Source: MSPOR6 sp964652195 (GTDB taxonomy: Bacteria > Poribacteria > WGA-4E > WGA-3G). From it: 64,000 nucleotides of DNA. This document shows, one piece after another, positions 36,490 to 44,219 of the stretch (position 1 is its first letter; each line of letters begins with the position of its first letter). Below the pieces are notes generated by a model. It worked only from the letters and a program-made list of their open reading frames with translations. It did no database searches and had not been told where the DNA came from. The stretch is from NCBI GenBank assembly GCA_964652195.1, contig CAZZBB010000010.1, positions 47,032 to 111,031 on the forward strand. Direction: 5' to 3'. A program made the position numbers and the translations under genes.

Positions 36490-37752
36490 TTAAATTCCTA
36501 ATCCAGCATCTATATCTTGTTGGTAGGTATTTATGGATTCATCAATCATTTTATCAAGATGAACGATTTCTCCAGATACACCGGATTCAAGCATAGCGTA
36601 TGAGATTGCTACGGAACGAGTGCCTTGGTATACGTCCACTTCAATAGGACGGTTACCAGCAATTGCTTCAGCAAAATCACCATATTCGATTGCAATGATC
36701 TTTGCGTCAGTATCAGGGAAAGGAAAGTTATATCGCCACAGACGGTTGCCATCGAACAGATCAGTTGTGACAGCATCAAGATGAAAATCAGGGACCAATT
36801 CTAATAAAGCCTCTTCGGTTACCGTGCCTTGTCCATCAATTTGTAGTGATATGACACCACCACTCCTGTCGCCTGGGAGTGCCATGGAACCTTGAGAACT
36901 GTGTATTTTTCTCATCCAACTGCCTTGTCCCCATGCTCCATGATCTTCTATATATTGTCCAACAGCACCATTTTTGAAGGTCAGTGTTGCATACGCTGCA
37001 TCTTCTGCTGTGGCTTCAAATTCAGCAGGCATTTTCCGTTGCCATTCTGTATAGACACCTGCGGGATTCGATCCTGATTCCCCCGATACTGCAGCAGGAT
37101 TGTGACGGATAGGTTCATGAAGTCGTGTTTGTGCATAGACGGTCTCAACTTCACCGAGTAGATACTCAATCATATCCGCATAATGAACACCAACATCCAA
37201 TAGAACACCGCTTTGATCTTTCTGATGTCGCCATACAGATATAAGCATTCGGTTTGAACCACCGATTGCGTGGTGAATAAGAAAACGCGGTTTACCAATG
37301 ACTTCTGCATCCAGTAGTGCTTTAGCAAGTCGATTAATAGGATCCCGTCGATAGTTCTCTGCCACACTAAGGACAGCACTTGAATTTTCTGCAGCAGAGC
37401 GGATTAAGTTACAGGCGCGCACAGTTAGTCCCATAGGTTTTTCAACCATGGTATGCCATCCGCGTTGTAATGTCTCAACCGCGATAGTATGGTGATATGG
37501 AGGTGTTGTTGTTACATCCACTGCATCGACCCCAACAGAAGCGAGTTCATCAAGGTTGCTGACAACAGTAGGTTTATTCCCAAACCGTTCTTCAGCTTTT
37601 GCAGCAAGGGATTCTGCATTGTCAAGAACTGGATCACAAGCACCTACCAAAGTAAACTTTTCCCATCCAACACGATGTAGTTCTGCCAATCCGTACATGT
37701 GTCGATGTCCCATACCACCACATCCAACTATTGCTAACCGAATTTTATCCAT
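36490..37752 (-). CDS. Gfo/Idh/MocA family NAD(P)-dependent oxidoreductase
   Basis: 420 residues. The nucleotide-binding motif is LAIVGCGGMGHRHMYGL and the conserved lysine motif is intact in WHTMVEKPMGLTV. A second conserved segment is GVLLDVGVHYADMIEYLLGE, with the histidine typical of the family active site. Compared with the downstream gene it keeps EKP rather than QKP, so the two are likely to act on different steps or substrates. It lies 9 bp after the transglycosylase fusion, but that gene belongs to cell-wall biology, so co-transcription need not mean shared function. Confidence 0.88.
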   Translation of the reverse strand: MDKIRLAIVGCGGMGHRHMYGLAELHRVGWEKFTLVGACDPVLDNAESLAAKAEERFGNKPTVVSNLDELASVGVDAVDVTTTPPYHHTIAVETLQRGWHTMVEKPMGLTVRACNLIRSAAENSSAVLSVAENYRRDPINRLAKALLDAEVIGKPRFLIHHAIGGSNRMLISVWRHQKDQSGVLLDVGVHYADMIEYLLGEVETVYAQTRLHEPIRHNPAAVSGESGSNPAGVYTEWQRKMPAEFEATAEDAAYATLTFKNGAVGQYIEDHGAWGQGSWMRKIHSSQGSMALPGDRSGGVISLQIDGQGTVTEEALLELVPDFHLDAVTTDLFDGNRLWRYNFPFPDTDAKIIAIEYGDFAEAIAGNRPIEVDVYQGTRSVAISYAMLESGVSGEIVHLDKMIDESINTYQQDIDAGLGI

Positions 37753-37761
37753 ATTTTATTC

Positions 37762-39342
37762 CTATTTTATGAGTAATGCTTCCAATCGATTTAGGTCAGT
37801 ATTTAACAATGTTTTATTGGATTGATATAGATTCTTCCGTTTTAACACCTTATTGACATAGATTCTACCTCTTCTGATTAGAGGCCCACTTACTTTCACT
37901 TTACCAGGACCAACATTATACGCCCCAAGTGCTAAGGTTAAGTTGTTCTGGTATTTCTGACGGAGCTGATTGAAATAGATAAGGCCTGCCTCAAGATTCT
38001 TCACGGTGTCAAACCGTTCATCTATAGCACCATCAAGCGAAGGTTTAAGTTTGTTTGAGTAGTATGGTACTTTTAATCCAAGTTCTCTTGCAGTTCCAGG
38101 TATCATTTGCATTAACCCACCCGCCCCAGTTTTTGATACAGCAACAGGGTTAAATTTTGATTCGACATATATTATTGCCAGCATAAGTTCTATCTGAATA
38201 TTATGTTTTTTGGCAATTTGAATGCTTTTTTCTATAGACGAATTTGGTTTAATTTCAACAATGATAGGTTGTGAAATATCGGTTTTTTCAGGTGTTATCT
38301 GGATCGTAGTATTAGTCAGATCTGCTTTATCATCAGACTTTTGAGTTACTTGAGGTTTTTTTGTAGAATTTGGAGCAGTAATTTCAGGGATAATTGTTTC
38401 AGATTTTTGTTTATTTTCTCCAAAAGTGAACCCAATTGAAAGTAGATGTCTATAGTTTAAGTTGTCTTCATTTAGATAGGTATAATATGTCTCTTTACCC
38501 CATTGTTTGAGAGAGATTCCAAGACTCCATGATCGAATTGGAGATTGAGCGTCAAAGGAGAAGAGCGATCCAACATTGGCTGAGATTGCCCCAGAAACAA
38601 ACTCAAGACTCGTACCCAAACCGGGTGATGTTATATTAAAGCAAGTATGCCATCTAATAACTGGATGCGGAATGATTGTTGTTCCAATAGATAACTGGGG
38701 ATCAAAAGTTCTTAACACGATCCCATTCTGATCAGGAATAGACACACCGTTAATATCACGATATTGAATCCCTAAAACAGAATAGTGTGATAAATTTATG
38801 AGTGTACCGACATCATAATTCTGTGCCCAGAGACTGGTTTTATATGGAGCACGTGTATAACCTGTACTGACACCTAACTTTATGGGACCGACTTTACGAC
38901 CATAGGAAAGAAGTGCTTGATTGTAGCCTATCTCAAATGTGCCAATAGGATTGGATGCATGGTTTACAAGGAACCGATCATTATAATTAAGATCAAGTAT
39001 GTTTATGCCGAAAGTACCAATCAGATTAATAGGATATGCAAAGGAAAGTGATCCTTGGGAGAAATCATAAATGATATTTCCTGTTTTGAGTGAGGCAAGT
39101 CCAGCAGGATTCCACAACGGACTTGTTGCATCATCGACATTGCTAATATATGCACGACTTAACCCAAGTCCCCGTGTTCCTACTGCAGGTCTGTATACCT
39201 GAGTTCCAATTTCCGGTGGATTATTGGTTGAATCTAAAAATGCGTTCTTAACAAAGAAGGAACCAGTGAACAAGATAAGTAAGATGGCAAAGAAACGCCA
39301 TCTTCGATCACTGGAGAGTAAGGTGGCGAGCCGGATTTTCAC
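37762..39342 (-). CDS. Outer-membrane barrel-like protein fused to an SLT lytic transglycosylase domain
   Basis: 526 residues from GTG 39342, where AAGGG lies 5 bases upstream; an earlier ATG at 39414 lies deeper in the upstream gene. After a signal anchor (WRFFAILLILFTGSFF) comes a PorV/FadL-like barrel region: GTRGLGLSRAYISNVDDATS, LWNPAGLASL, then beta-strands to about 310. A low-complexity K/T-rich linker follows. The C-terminal 150 residues are a Slt-type transglycosylase with catalytic Glu in YVESKFNP, GAGGLMQMIPGTA and LALGAYNVGPGKV. It would cut peptidoglycan glycan strands from the outer-membrane side. This fusion is unusual. It overlaps the LysM-M23 gene by 35 bp. Confidence 0.82.
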   Translation of the reverse strand: MKIRLATLLSSDRRWRFFAILLILFTGSFFVKNAFLDSTNNPPEIGTQVYRPAVGTRGLGLSRAYISNVDDATSPLWNPAGLASLKTGNIIYDFSQGSLSFAYPINLIGTFGINILDLNYNDRFLVNHASNPIGTFEIGYNQALLSYGRKVGPIKLGVSTGYTRAPYKTSLWAQNYDVGTLINLSHYSVLGIQYRDINGVSIPDQNGIVLRTFDPQLSIGTTIIPHPVIRWHTCFNITSPGLGTSLEFVSGAISANVGSLFSFDAQSPIRSWSLGISLKQWGKETYYTYLNEDNLNYRHLLSIGFTFGENKQKSETIIPEITAPNSTKKPQVTQKSDDKADLTNTTIQITPEKTDISQPIIVEIKPNSSIEKSIQIAKKHNIQIELMLAIIYVESKFNPVAVSKTGAGGLMQMIPGTARELGLKVPYYSNKLKPSLDGAIDERFDTVKNLEAGLIYFNQLRQKYQNNLTLALGAYNVGPGKVKVSGPLIRRGRIYVNKVLKRKNLYQSNKTLLNTDLNRLEALLIK

Positions 39343-40126
39343 TTCTGCCCTTATATCTGACTTCAAAATGTAGGTGCGGACCGGTTGAGAATCCTGTATT
39401 GCCAGATAAGCCAATAACTTGTCCTTGGCGTACTACATCACCTTTGGATACGCGTATTTTTGACAAGTGTCCATAAGAGGTAGAGTAATTATCATCATGT
39501 TGTATAATGACAATTTTCCCATATCCTGATTTTCTTGCAGCATAGGTAACAACACCTGTTTTTGAAGCATAAACTCGTGTACCAATAGATGCACGAAAAT
39601 CTATTCCTTCATGAAGACGGTAACGTCTTGTAATTGGATGATGGCGATATCCGTAATGTGATGTTACAACTAAAGGAACTTTTAATGGCTTCAAAAAACC
39701 GATTGTTCCTTCACTTGGTATAAGAATTTGCTGACCTGGCTGGAGATGTTTTGGGTTAATGATAGCATTTGTTTTTTGGAGTTGTCTCCAATCTTCAACA
39801 TTATATCTTCTTGCAATACTATATAAAGAGTCCCCGTGTTCGATAGTATATACAGTACCTTCAATACTTCCACCAGCATTTACCGGTTTAGTTACACCGG
39901 GTATTGTAAGTTTTTGTCCGATTTGCAAGCGATCGTAATCATTATTTTTGATTTTGTTGGCTTGTGCAATGGACTTCATGGAAACATTATACTTTTGTGC
40001 TATTCCAGTTAATGTTTCTCCTTGTTTGACCTGATGTTGTAATGCAATAGAAGACGGCGTAAACGATGCTAAAATAACTGCTATGGATAAAACAGTTAGT
40101 ATAACTTGCATGTAGTTTTTATTCAT
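39308..40126 (-). CDS. Secreted LysM-M23 peptidoglycan peptidase/activator
   Basis: 272 residues. A signal peptide (VILTVLSIAVILASFTPSSIA) is followed by LysM 1 (about 31-76, VKQGETLTGIAQKYNV), LysM 2 (about 92-137, IEHGDSLYSIARRYNV) and an M23/LytM domain (about 155-265) with HEGIDF and HLHFE zinc ligands. The metal ligands look complete, so it may be an active endopeptidase rather than an EnvC/NlpD-type activator. It is co-transcribed with the transglycosylase fusion, giving a two-enzyme cell-wall remodelling unit. Confidence 0.9.
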   Translation of the reverse strand: MNKNYMQVILTVLSIAVILASFTPSSIALQHQVKQGETLTGIAQKYNVSMKSIAQANKIKNNDYDRLQIGQKLTIPGVTKPVNAGGSIEGTVYTIEHGDSLYSIARRYNVEDWRQLQKTNAIINPKHLQPGQQILIPSEGTIGFLKPLKVPLVVTSHYGYRHHPITRRYRLHEGIDFRASIGTRVYASKTGVVTYAARKSGYGKIVIIQHDDNYSTSYGHLSKIRVSKGDVVRQGQVIGLSGNTGFSTGPHLHFEVRYKGRSENPARHLTLQ

Positions 40127-40294
40127 TTCTTACCTAATGTGGTATGCTAACCAGAACCTATCTATGTAATCGAGAGTATTTAGCATCGAATAGACCCTTG
40201 CATACAGTATGTGATATGTGAGACGATCCTTATTGTATTTGGTTGTAGGAACTTTTATGTTGTTAAAAACCATTGTTCCTTACATTTGCATGAT

Positions 40295-40822
40295 TTATCC
40301 GTCAACTACCTGTAGGAGAATCTCTTTTGTATCTGAGTAAATTTGTGTTTCAGTTTGAATACCCGATGATCCAACTGAAACGACCTCGCTGATCACAGTC
40401 ACAACAAGCTGAAGGACTTCAACCCGTGCGCTATCTTCACCAATTGAGCCTGGGGCTGTCCACATTACAGGATTGTCGTTTGTTGATGAAAGTTCACCAT
40501 GTCCTGTAATATTTAGCCAATTTAATACAACACTTGTACCTCTAACACCATTAACAGAAGCAGTTAATTCTACTTTTTCACCAGTTCTAACAGTCTTTTT
40601 CGTGACAGTAATCGTCACATCTAAATTGTCTGCTTGATTACCTATTTCAACTTCTTGAGTGGTATCCAGTTCAACAATTGAGTCATTAGCGTCCTGTTCT
40701 GCCAAGGTATCGGTGTCAGCCACAGGATTTTTCATGTTGCTGCCACCACAACCTGAGATGGTGAATATTAAACTAACTGCGATAAGATATACGAATACTT
40801 GAAAAAATCGAGATGTTTTCAT
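40295..40822 (-). CDS. Lipoprotein with Ig-like domain
   Basis: 175 residues. The signal ends in the lipobox IFTISGCGG (Cys near residue 25). The body has an acidic linker and then one beta-sandwich-like domain (TITVTKKTVRTGEKVELTAS, NPVMWTAPGS). Role unknown. It precedes the LysM gene by 168 bp on the same strand but an independent unit is as likely. Confidence 0.65.
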   Translation of the reverse strand: MKTSRFFQVFVYLIAVSLIFTISGCGGSNMKNPVADTDTLAEQDANDSIVELDTTQEVEIGNQADNLDVTITVTKKTVRTGEKVELTASVNGVRGTSVVLNWLNITGHGELSSTNDNPVMWTAPGSIGEDSARVEVLQLVVTVISEVVSVGSSGIQTETQIYSDTKEILLQVVDG

Positions 40823-41025
40823 GATTGCCCTCTTGCTTTTAGCCTACAACCATTATACAAATACAATCGTCAAATAAATAACGGATTGTTTAGCAATAGG
40901 TTACAACATCAAACATCTCAAGCACTCCATATTAATCGGCTGTTACGACCAATTTAATATAATCCGACAACAATTAATACGTATAATGCTGAAATAGGTT
41001 ACAAAAAATATTGAGAGGGCAAAGA

Positions 41026-41054
41026 GTCTTGGTAAGATAAATTCTTACCAAGAC
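41026..41054 (-). terminator. Hairpin after the cytochrome c gene
   Basis: GTCTTGGTAAGA pairs with TCTTACCAAGAC around a five-base loop, 7 bp beyond the stop of the minus-strand cytochrome gene. The T-tract is weak (CTCTTT), so efficiency is uncertain. Confidence 0.55.
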
Positions 41055-41060
41055 AATAGA

Positions 41061-41846
41061 CTACCTTGCAGTGTTTTCCATTTGTTCTCTTAGGAAGGCG
41101 AGAATATCAGCGATATCTTGATCACTGAGGATATCAGTAGCGTAGAATGGCATGAGGAAACCACCACCGCGTATTTTAGTTGCCCATCGAACCATAGTTT
41201 TATCGATGTCGCGAGGTGCTCTGGATTTAACAAGTTGGCTACCGATACCAGCTTTGAAAGGTGTGGGGTGACAGACGACACATGCCTGACCAAAAAGTTC
41301 CCATCCCTTTTCACTATTGCCCGACATTGCAGCAATTTTCTCACCGGCTGCAGCTTTTTCTGCATTATCTAACATTTCAATTTTAAACTGTGGACCTTTA
41401 TTGTCCCCGGAAACGGCTTTAAAATATGCCATTAGGGCTTCAGCGTGTTCTTCCGGGATCGCAGTAGGGTTAACCTTATCGTGAGCGATCCGTTGTAGAA
41501 AGTGTTCATAACAGAAACCGCCACCACCGGCTGCGCGTTCAAAATCAGCCCCCGCAATCATTCCGCCTTTTGCGGAACCACGCTGTGGTACACCGATAAT
41601 ACTATGACCGGCTCGAATTAAACCGTCGGGGTTTGCCTCTTCATCAAAATCTGCATGACAGTTTGCACAAGTAAGCCCTGTGGCATTACCGGGTCGAGAA
41701 CCGGGTTTTATAGTTCCTTTGAATGTTGGATCATGAAATAGTTCGCGTCCAAGTTGGGCTTTGTCTGATAATTGTTGTGCTTGTGTAAACACGATTAAGA
41801 CAGTTACCAGTATTACCCCTATTGAAAGCGAAACAAACTTTCGCAT
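41061..41846 (-). CDS. Secreted dihaem cytochrome c protein
   Basis: 261 residues from ATG 41846, with AGGAG 7 bases upstream. A signal peptide (FVSLSIGVILVTVLIVFTQA) targets it to the periplasm. Two CxxCH haem sites are present: CANCH (60-64) and CVVCH (about 189-193). The first half resembles cytochrome c peroxidase-like modules (GRELFHDPTFKG), the second a class I cytochrome (WELFGQACVVCHPTPF and late MPFYATDILSDQDIADIL, with a methionine ligand). Probably electron transfer; partner unknown. It has its own consensus promoter. Confidence 0.85.
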   Translation of the reverse strand: MRKFVSLSIGVILVTVLIVFTQAQQLSDKAQLGRELFHDPTFKGTIKPGSRPGNATGLTCANCHADFDEEANPDGLIRAGHSIIGVPQRGSAKGGMIAGADFERAAGGGGFCYEHFLQRIAHDKVNPTAIPEEHAEALMAYFKAVSGDNKGPQFKIEMLDNAEKAAAGEKIAAMSGNSEKGWELFGQACVVCHPTPFKAGIGSQLVKSRAPRDIDKTMVRWATKIRGGGFLMPFYATDILSDQDIADILAFLREQMENTAR

Positions 41847-41892
41847 CAAAAATCTCCTTATTATAATGACACTAAGAATGATACTAACTTGT

Positions 41893-41921
41893 ATTTTATA
41901 GAATATTAAGAATGATGTCAA
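41893..41921 (-). promoter_or_regulatory. Sigma-70 promoter of the cytochrome gene
   Basis: On the minus strand TTGACA (41921-41916) and TAAAAT (41898-41893) are separated by 17 bases, about 47 bp before ATG 41846. Confidence 0.6.
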
Positions 41922-41997
41922 GTAAAAATGTTGTAAAATTAGGGTTTATTGCTAATTATTACAAAATTAGTCATATTTCCTAATTGATGTTATTGAT

Positions 41998-42546
41998 TTA
42001 ATGTGTTTCTGGGATGGATTCTAAGACAGCTATGTATGGTAAATTTCGATATAATTGTCCATAATCAAGTCCGTATCCGACGACAAAAACATTTGGAATT
42101 TCAAAACCTAAATAATCGATCTGAACAGAGACTTCCCGACGAGAGGGTTTATCAAGAAGTGTACAGGTCTTAATGGTATTTGGGTTTAAGGTTTCAAGAT
42201 GTTCGACGAGAAATTTCAAGGTTTGTCCTGTGTCAATAATATCATCTACAATAAGAACATCTGTATTTTTTACATACTCACTACCAGTTCTAATGAACTG
42301 AATATTCTTTGAAGGTTCAGTACTGTTATGATAACTTGAGGTTTGTAAGAATTCAAATCGTAGCGGCAGTGAAATCTCTCGTGCAAGATCAGCGAAAAAT
42401 AGTGTCGCACCTCTGAGTACACAAATTAGGACAAGTTCACGATTCTCATAGTCTTTAGATATTTGCTTGCCAAGTTCCTGGATTCGGCTGCGAATCTGAG
42501 ATTCAGAAATCAATACAGTATTAGGGATAGGTTGCGTCATTTCCAT
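41998..42546 (-). CDS. hpt: Hypoxanthine phosphoribosyltransferase
   Basis: 182 residues from ATG 42546 (42540 is alternative). The PRPP-binding motif VLIVDDIIDTGQTL and the LVLICVLRGATLFFADLA loop are intact. It salvages hypoxanthine/guanine with PRPP. It overlaps the 3' end of tilS by about 26 bp, a conserved tilS-hpt arrangement. Confidence 0.93.
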   Translation of the reverse strand: MEMTQPIPNTVLISESQIRSRIQELGKQISKDYENRELVLICVLRGATLFFADLAREISLPLRFEFLQTSSYHNSTEPSKNIQFIRTGSEYVKNTDVLIVDDIIDTGQTLKFLVEHLETLNPNTIKTCTLLDKPSRREVSVQIDYLGFEIPNVFVVGYGLDYGQLYRNLPYIAVLESIPETH

Positions 42547-43936
42547 AATGTAAGTGCAGATATTTGTTTGTTTGTGACACGATTTTGAATTTGTCATGAG
42601 TGGTGAAACCGATAACCCATAGGATTTCATCACCACAGACAAGTAAAGGGATTTTATCTCTGTCCATTCGTGGAACTTTTACATCTATCATGTAATCTTT
42701 AATCTTTTTTGTTCCTTTCATTCCGTGCGGTTGAAATCGGTCACCTTGTCGTCGGTTGCGAACTATTAAAGGTAAATCTACTTTTTCATAATCGAATATA
42801 GCCTCGTATGTTCCATCAGGTATAGAGATTTTTTCAGTCGGTAAAGAGTCGTATACATGTGCTGTGATATTAGCATTCACTTCTGAAATATACGTCTGCC
42901 CTGGCACAGCAAGCGAATAAACATATTCCCCAATTTCTTCAGATTTTCTCTCAAATATAAGTTGGTCATAAACTCGTCTGAACAACAATTCATCTGGTAA
43001 AGATAACACAACGTTCGGTCTTTCACCATGGATAGCGTTTAGAATTGCTTGGTAATGATTAAATGAAAAGTCACTCATTTTACCTGTCATTTCGAAGATC
43101 GCATGTCTTAGAATCCGTCTCTGTAGGACGAGATGTTTTTGTTGGAATGTATTCCTATCCAAGATAATAGGATCTTTACCGGAAGGAGAAAGTTTGCAAT
43201 TCTCAAATGCTTCGCATGCTAAACTGTCAAGATATTCAGATTCAGTTCCCAGTATTTCCGCGGTTTTAATCAATCCAGTTCTAATGTTTGGATTATAATT
43301 CTGTTCCAATAGAGGTAACAATTCATGTCGTATACGATTTCGTAGATAGCGTTGATCTTTATTTGTTGGATCCTGCCGTGGCACCAAATTTTCTGAGTCA
43401 AGAAACGTCTCAATTTCTTTTCGAATGAATCCTGCCAATGGTCTAATAAACTTTCCATCCCTAATTGGTAAAATACCTTTTAATCCAGTCGTTCCTCCAC
43501 CACGGATCAAATTCATTAGCACGGTTTCTACGATATCGTCCTTATGGTGTCCAAGTGCAATTTTTGTAGCACCTGTTTCCTGACAAACAGATTCAAAAAA
43601 CTCGTAACGAGCTTTCCGTCCAGCAGCTTCAGTAGATAATTTCCACTGTTTGTTTAATTGTGATAGTTCAACTGTGTGTCCAGTGAAAGGTAATTCTAAA
43701 CGTGCGGCATGTTCTTCTACAAATTCTGCATCTGCTGCTGAATCATCTCTGAGGTTGTGATCAAGATGAACAACATGAAGGTAGCAGTTAAGATGCGGGA
43801 GTAAGGTTTGTAACCCGTAGAGTAGTGCCATTGAATCAGCACCACCTGAGACTGCAACAAGGACTGTTTCTCCAGCCTCAATCATTGCGTGCTGAGAAAT
43901 GAAACGATGCATTTCTTGCACAAAACGGGATTTCAT
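42521..43936 (-). CDS. tilS: tRNA(Ile)-lysidine synthase
   Basis: 471 residues from ATG 43936 (a TTG at 43954 is alternative). The N-terminal PP-loop is VAVSGGADSMALLYGL; LGHHKDDIVETVLMNLIRGG and the C-terminal TilS domains (VRNRRQGDRFQPHGMKGTKK) follow. It converts C34 of tRNA-Ile(CAU) to lysidine so that AUA is read as Ile. A tRNA with anticodon CAT ends 25 bp upstream on the same strand and both are behind one consensus promoter. Confidence 0.93.
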   Translation of the reverse strand: MKSRFVQEMHRFISQHAMIEAGETVLVAVSGGADSMALLYGLQTLLPHLNCYLHVVHLDHNLRDDSAADAEFVEEHAARLELPFTGHTVELSQLNKQWKLSTEAAGRKARYEFFESVCQETGATKIALGHHKDDIVETVLMNLIRGGGTTGLKGILPIRDGKFIRPLAGFIRKEIETFLDSENLVPRQDPTNKDQRYLRNRIRHELLPLLEQNYNPNIRTGLIKTAEILGTESEYLDSLACEAFENCKLSPSGKDPIILDRNTFQQKHLVLQRRILRHAIFEMTGKMSDFSFNHYQAILNAIHGERPNVVLSLPDELLFRRVYDQLIFERKSEEIGEYVYSLAVPGQTYISEVNANITAHVYDSLPTEKISIPDGTYEAIFDYEKVDLPLIVRNRRQGDRFQPHGMKGTKKIKDYMIDVKVPRMDRDKIPLLVCGDEILWVIGFTTHDKFKIVSQTNKYLHLHYGNDATYP

Positions 43937-43961
43937 GAGGTGGGGTGCCTTCAAAGAACAA

Positions 43962-44033
43962 TGCCGGTGCGGAGAGTCGAACTCCGGACAGCACGATTAT
44001 GAGTCGTGTGCTCTACCACTGAGCTACACCGGC
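43962..44033 (-). tRNA. tRNA with anticodon CAT (elongator Met or Ile2)
   Basis: 72 nt. The acceptor GCCGGTG pairs with CACCGGC with discriminator A. The D arm is GCTC/GAGC, the anticodon stem CACGA/TCGTG encloses CTCATAA, and the T arm is CGGAG/CTCCG. It has no initiator features. From sequence alone Met-elongator and TilS-modified Ile2 cannot be separated; its place directly before tilS makes Ile2 worth testing. CCA is not encoded. Confidence 0.9.
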
Positions 44034-44052
44034 ACGCTAAATCTATTTTTTA

Positions 44053-44081
44053 AGTATAATATAAGACGGTAGTTAAGTCAA
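44053..44081 (-). promoter_or_regulatory. Sigma-70 promoter of the tRNA(CAT)-tilS-hpt unit
   Basis: On the minus strand TTGACT (44081-44076) and TATACT (44058-44053) are separated by 17 bases. The tRNA starts 19 bases downstream. Confidence 0.65.
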
Positions 44082-44157
44082 GTCTTTTAATGCCAATACC
44101 AAAGTTATTGAGTTTACGGATTTTCTGCTATATTTTTCACATTTCTATATAAACCAC

Positions 44158-44190
44158 CTGTAGGTTGGGTTTCACCACCTACGAAATAAA
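44158..44190. repeat. Dispersed GTTGGGTT repeat, short copy
   Basis: CTGTAGGTTGGGTTTCACC followed by an ACCTACGAA arm: TAGGT and ACCTA form a short inverted pair. Same family as 3658, 50020 and 63137. Confidence 0.5.
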
Positions 44191-44219
44191 CTATTAGTAA
44201 CATTAATTATCGGTTGATA

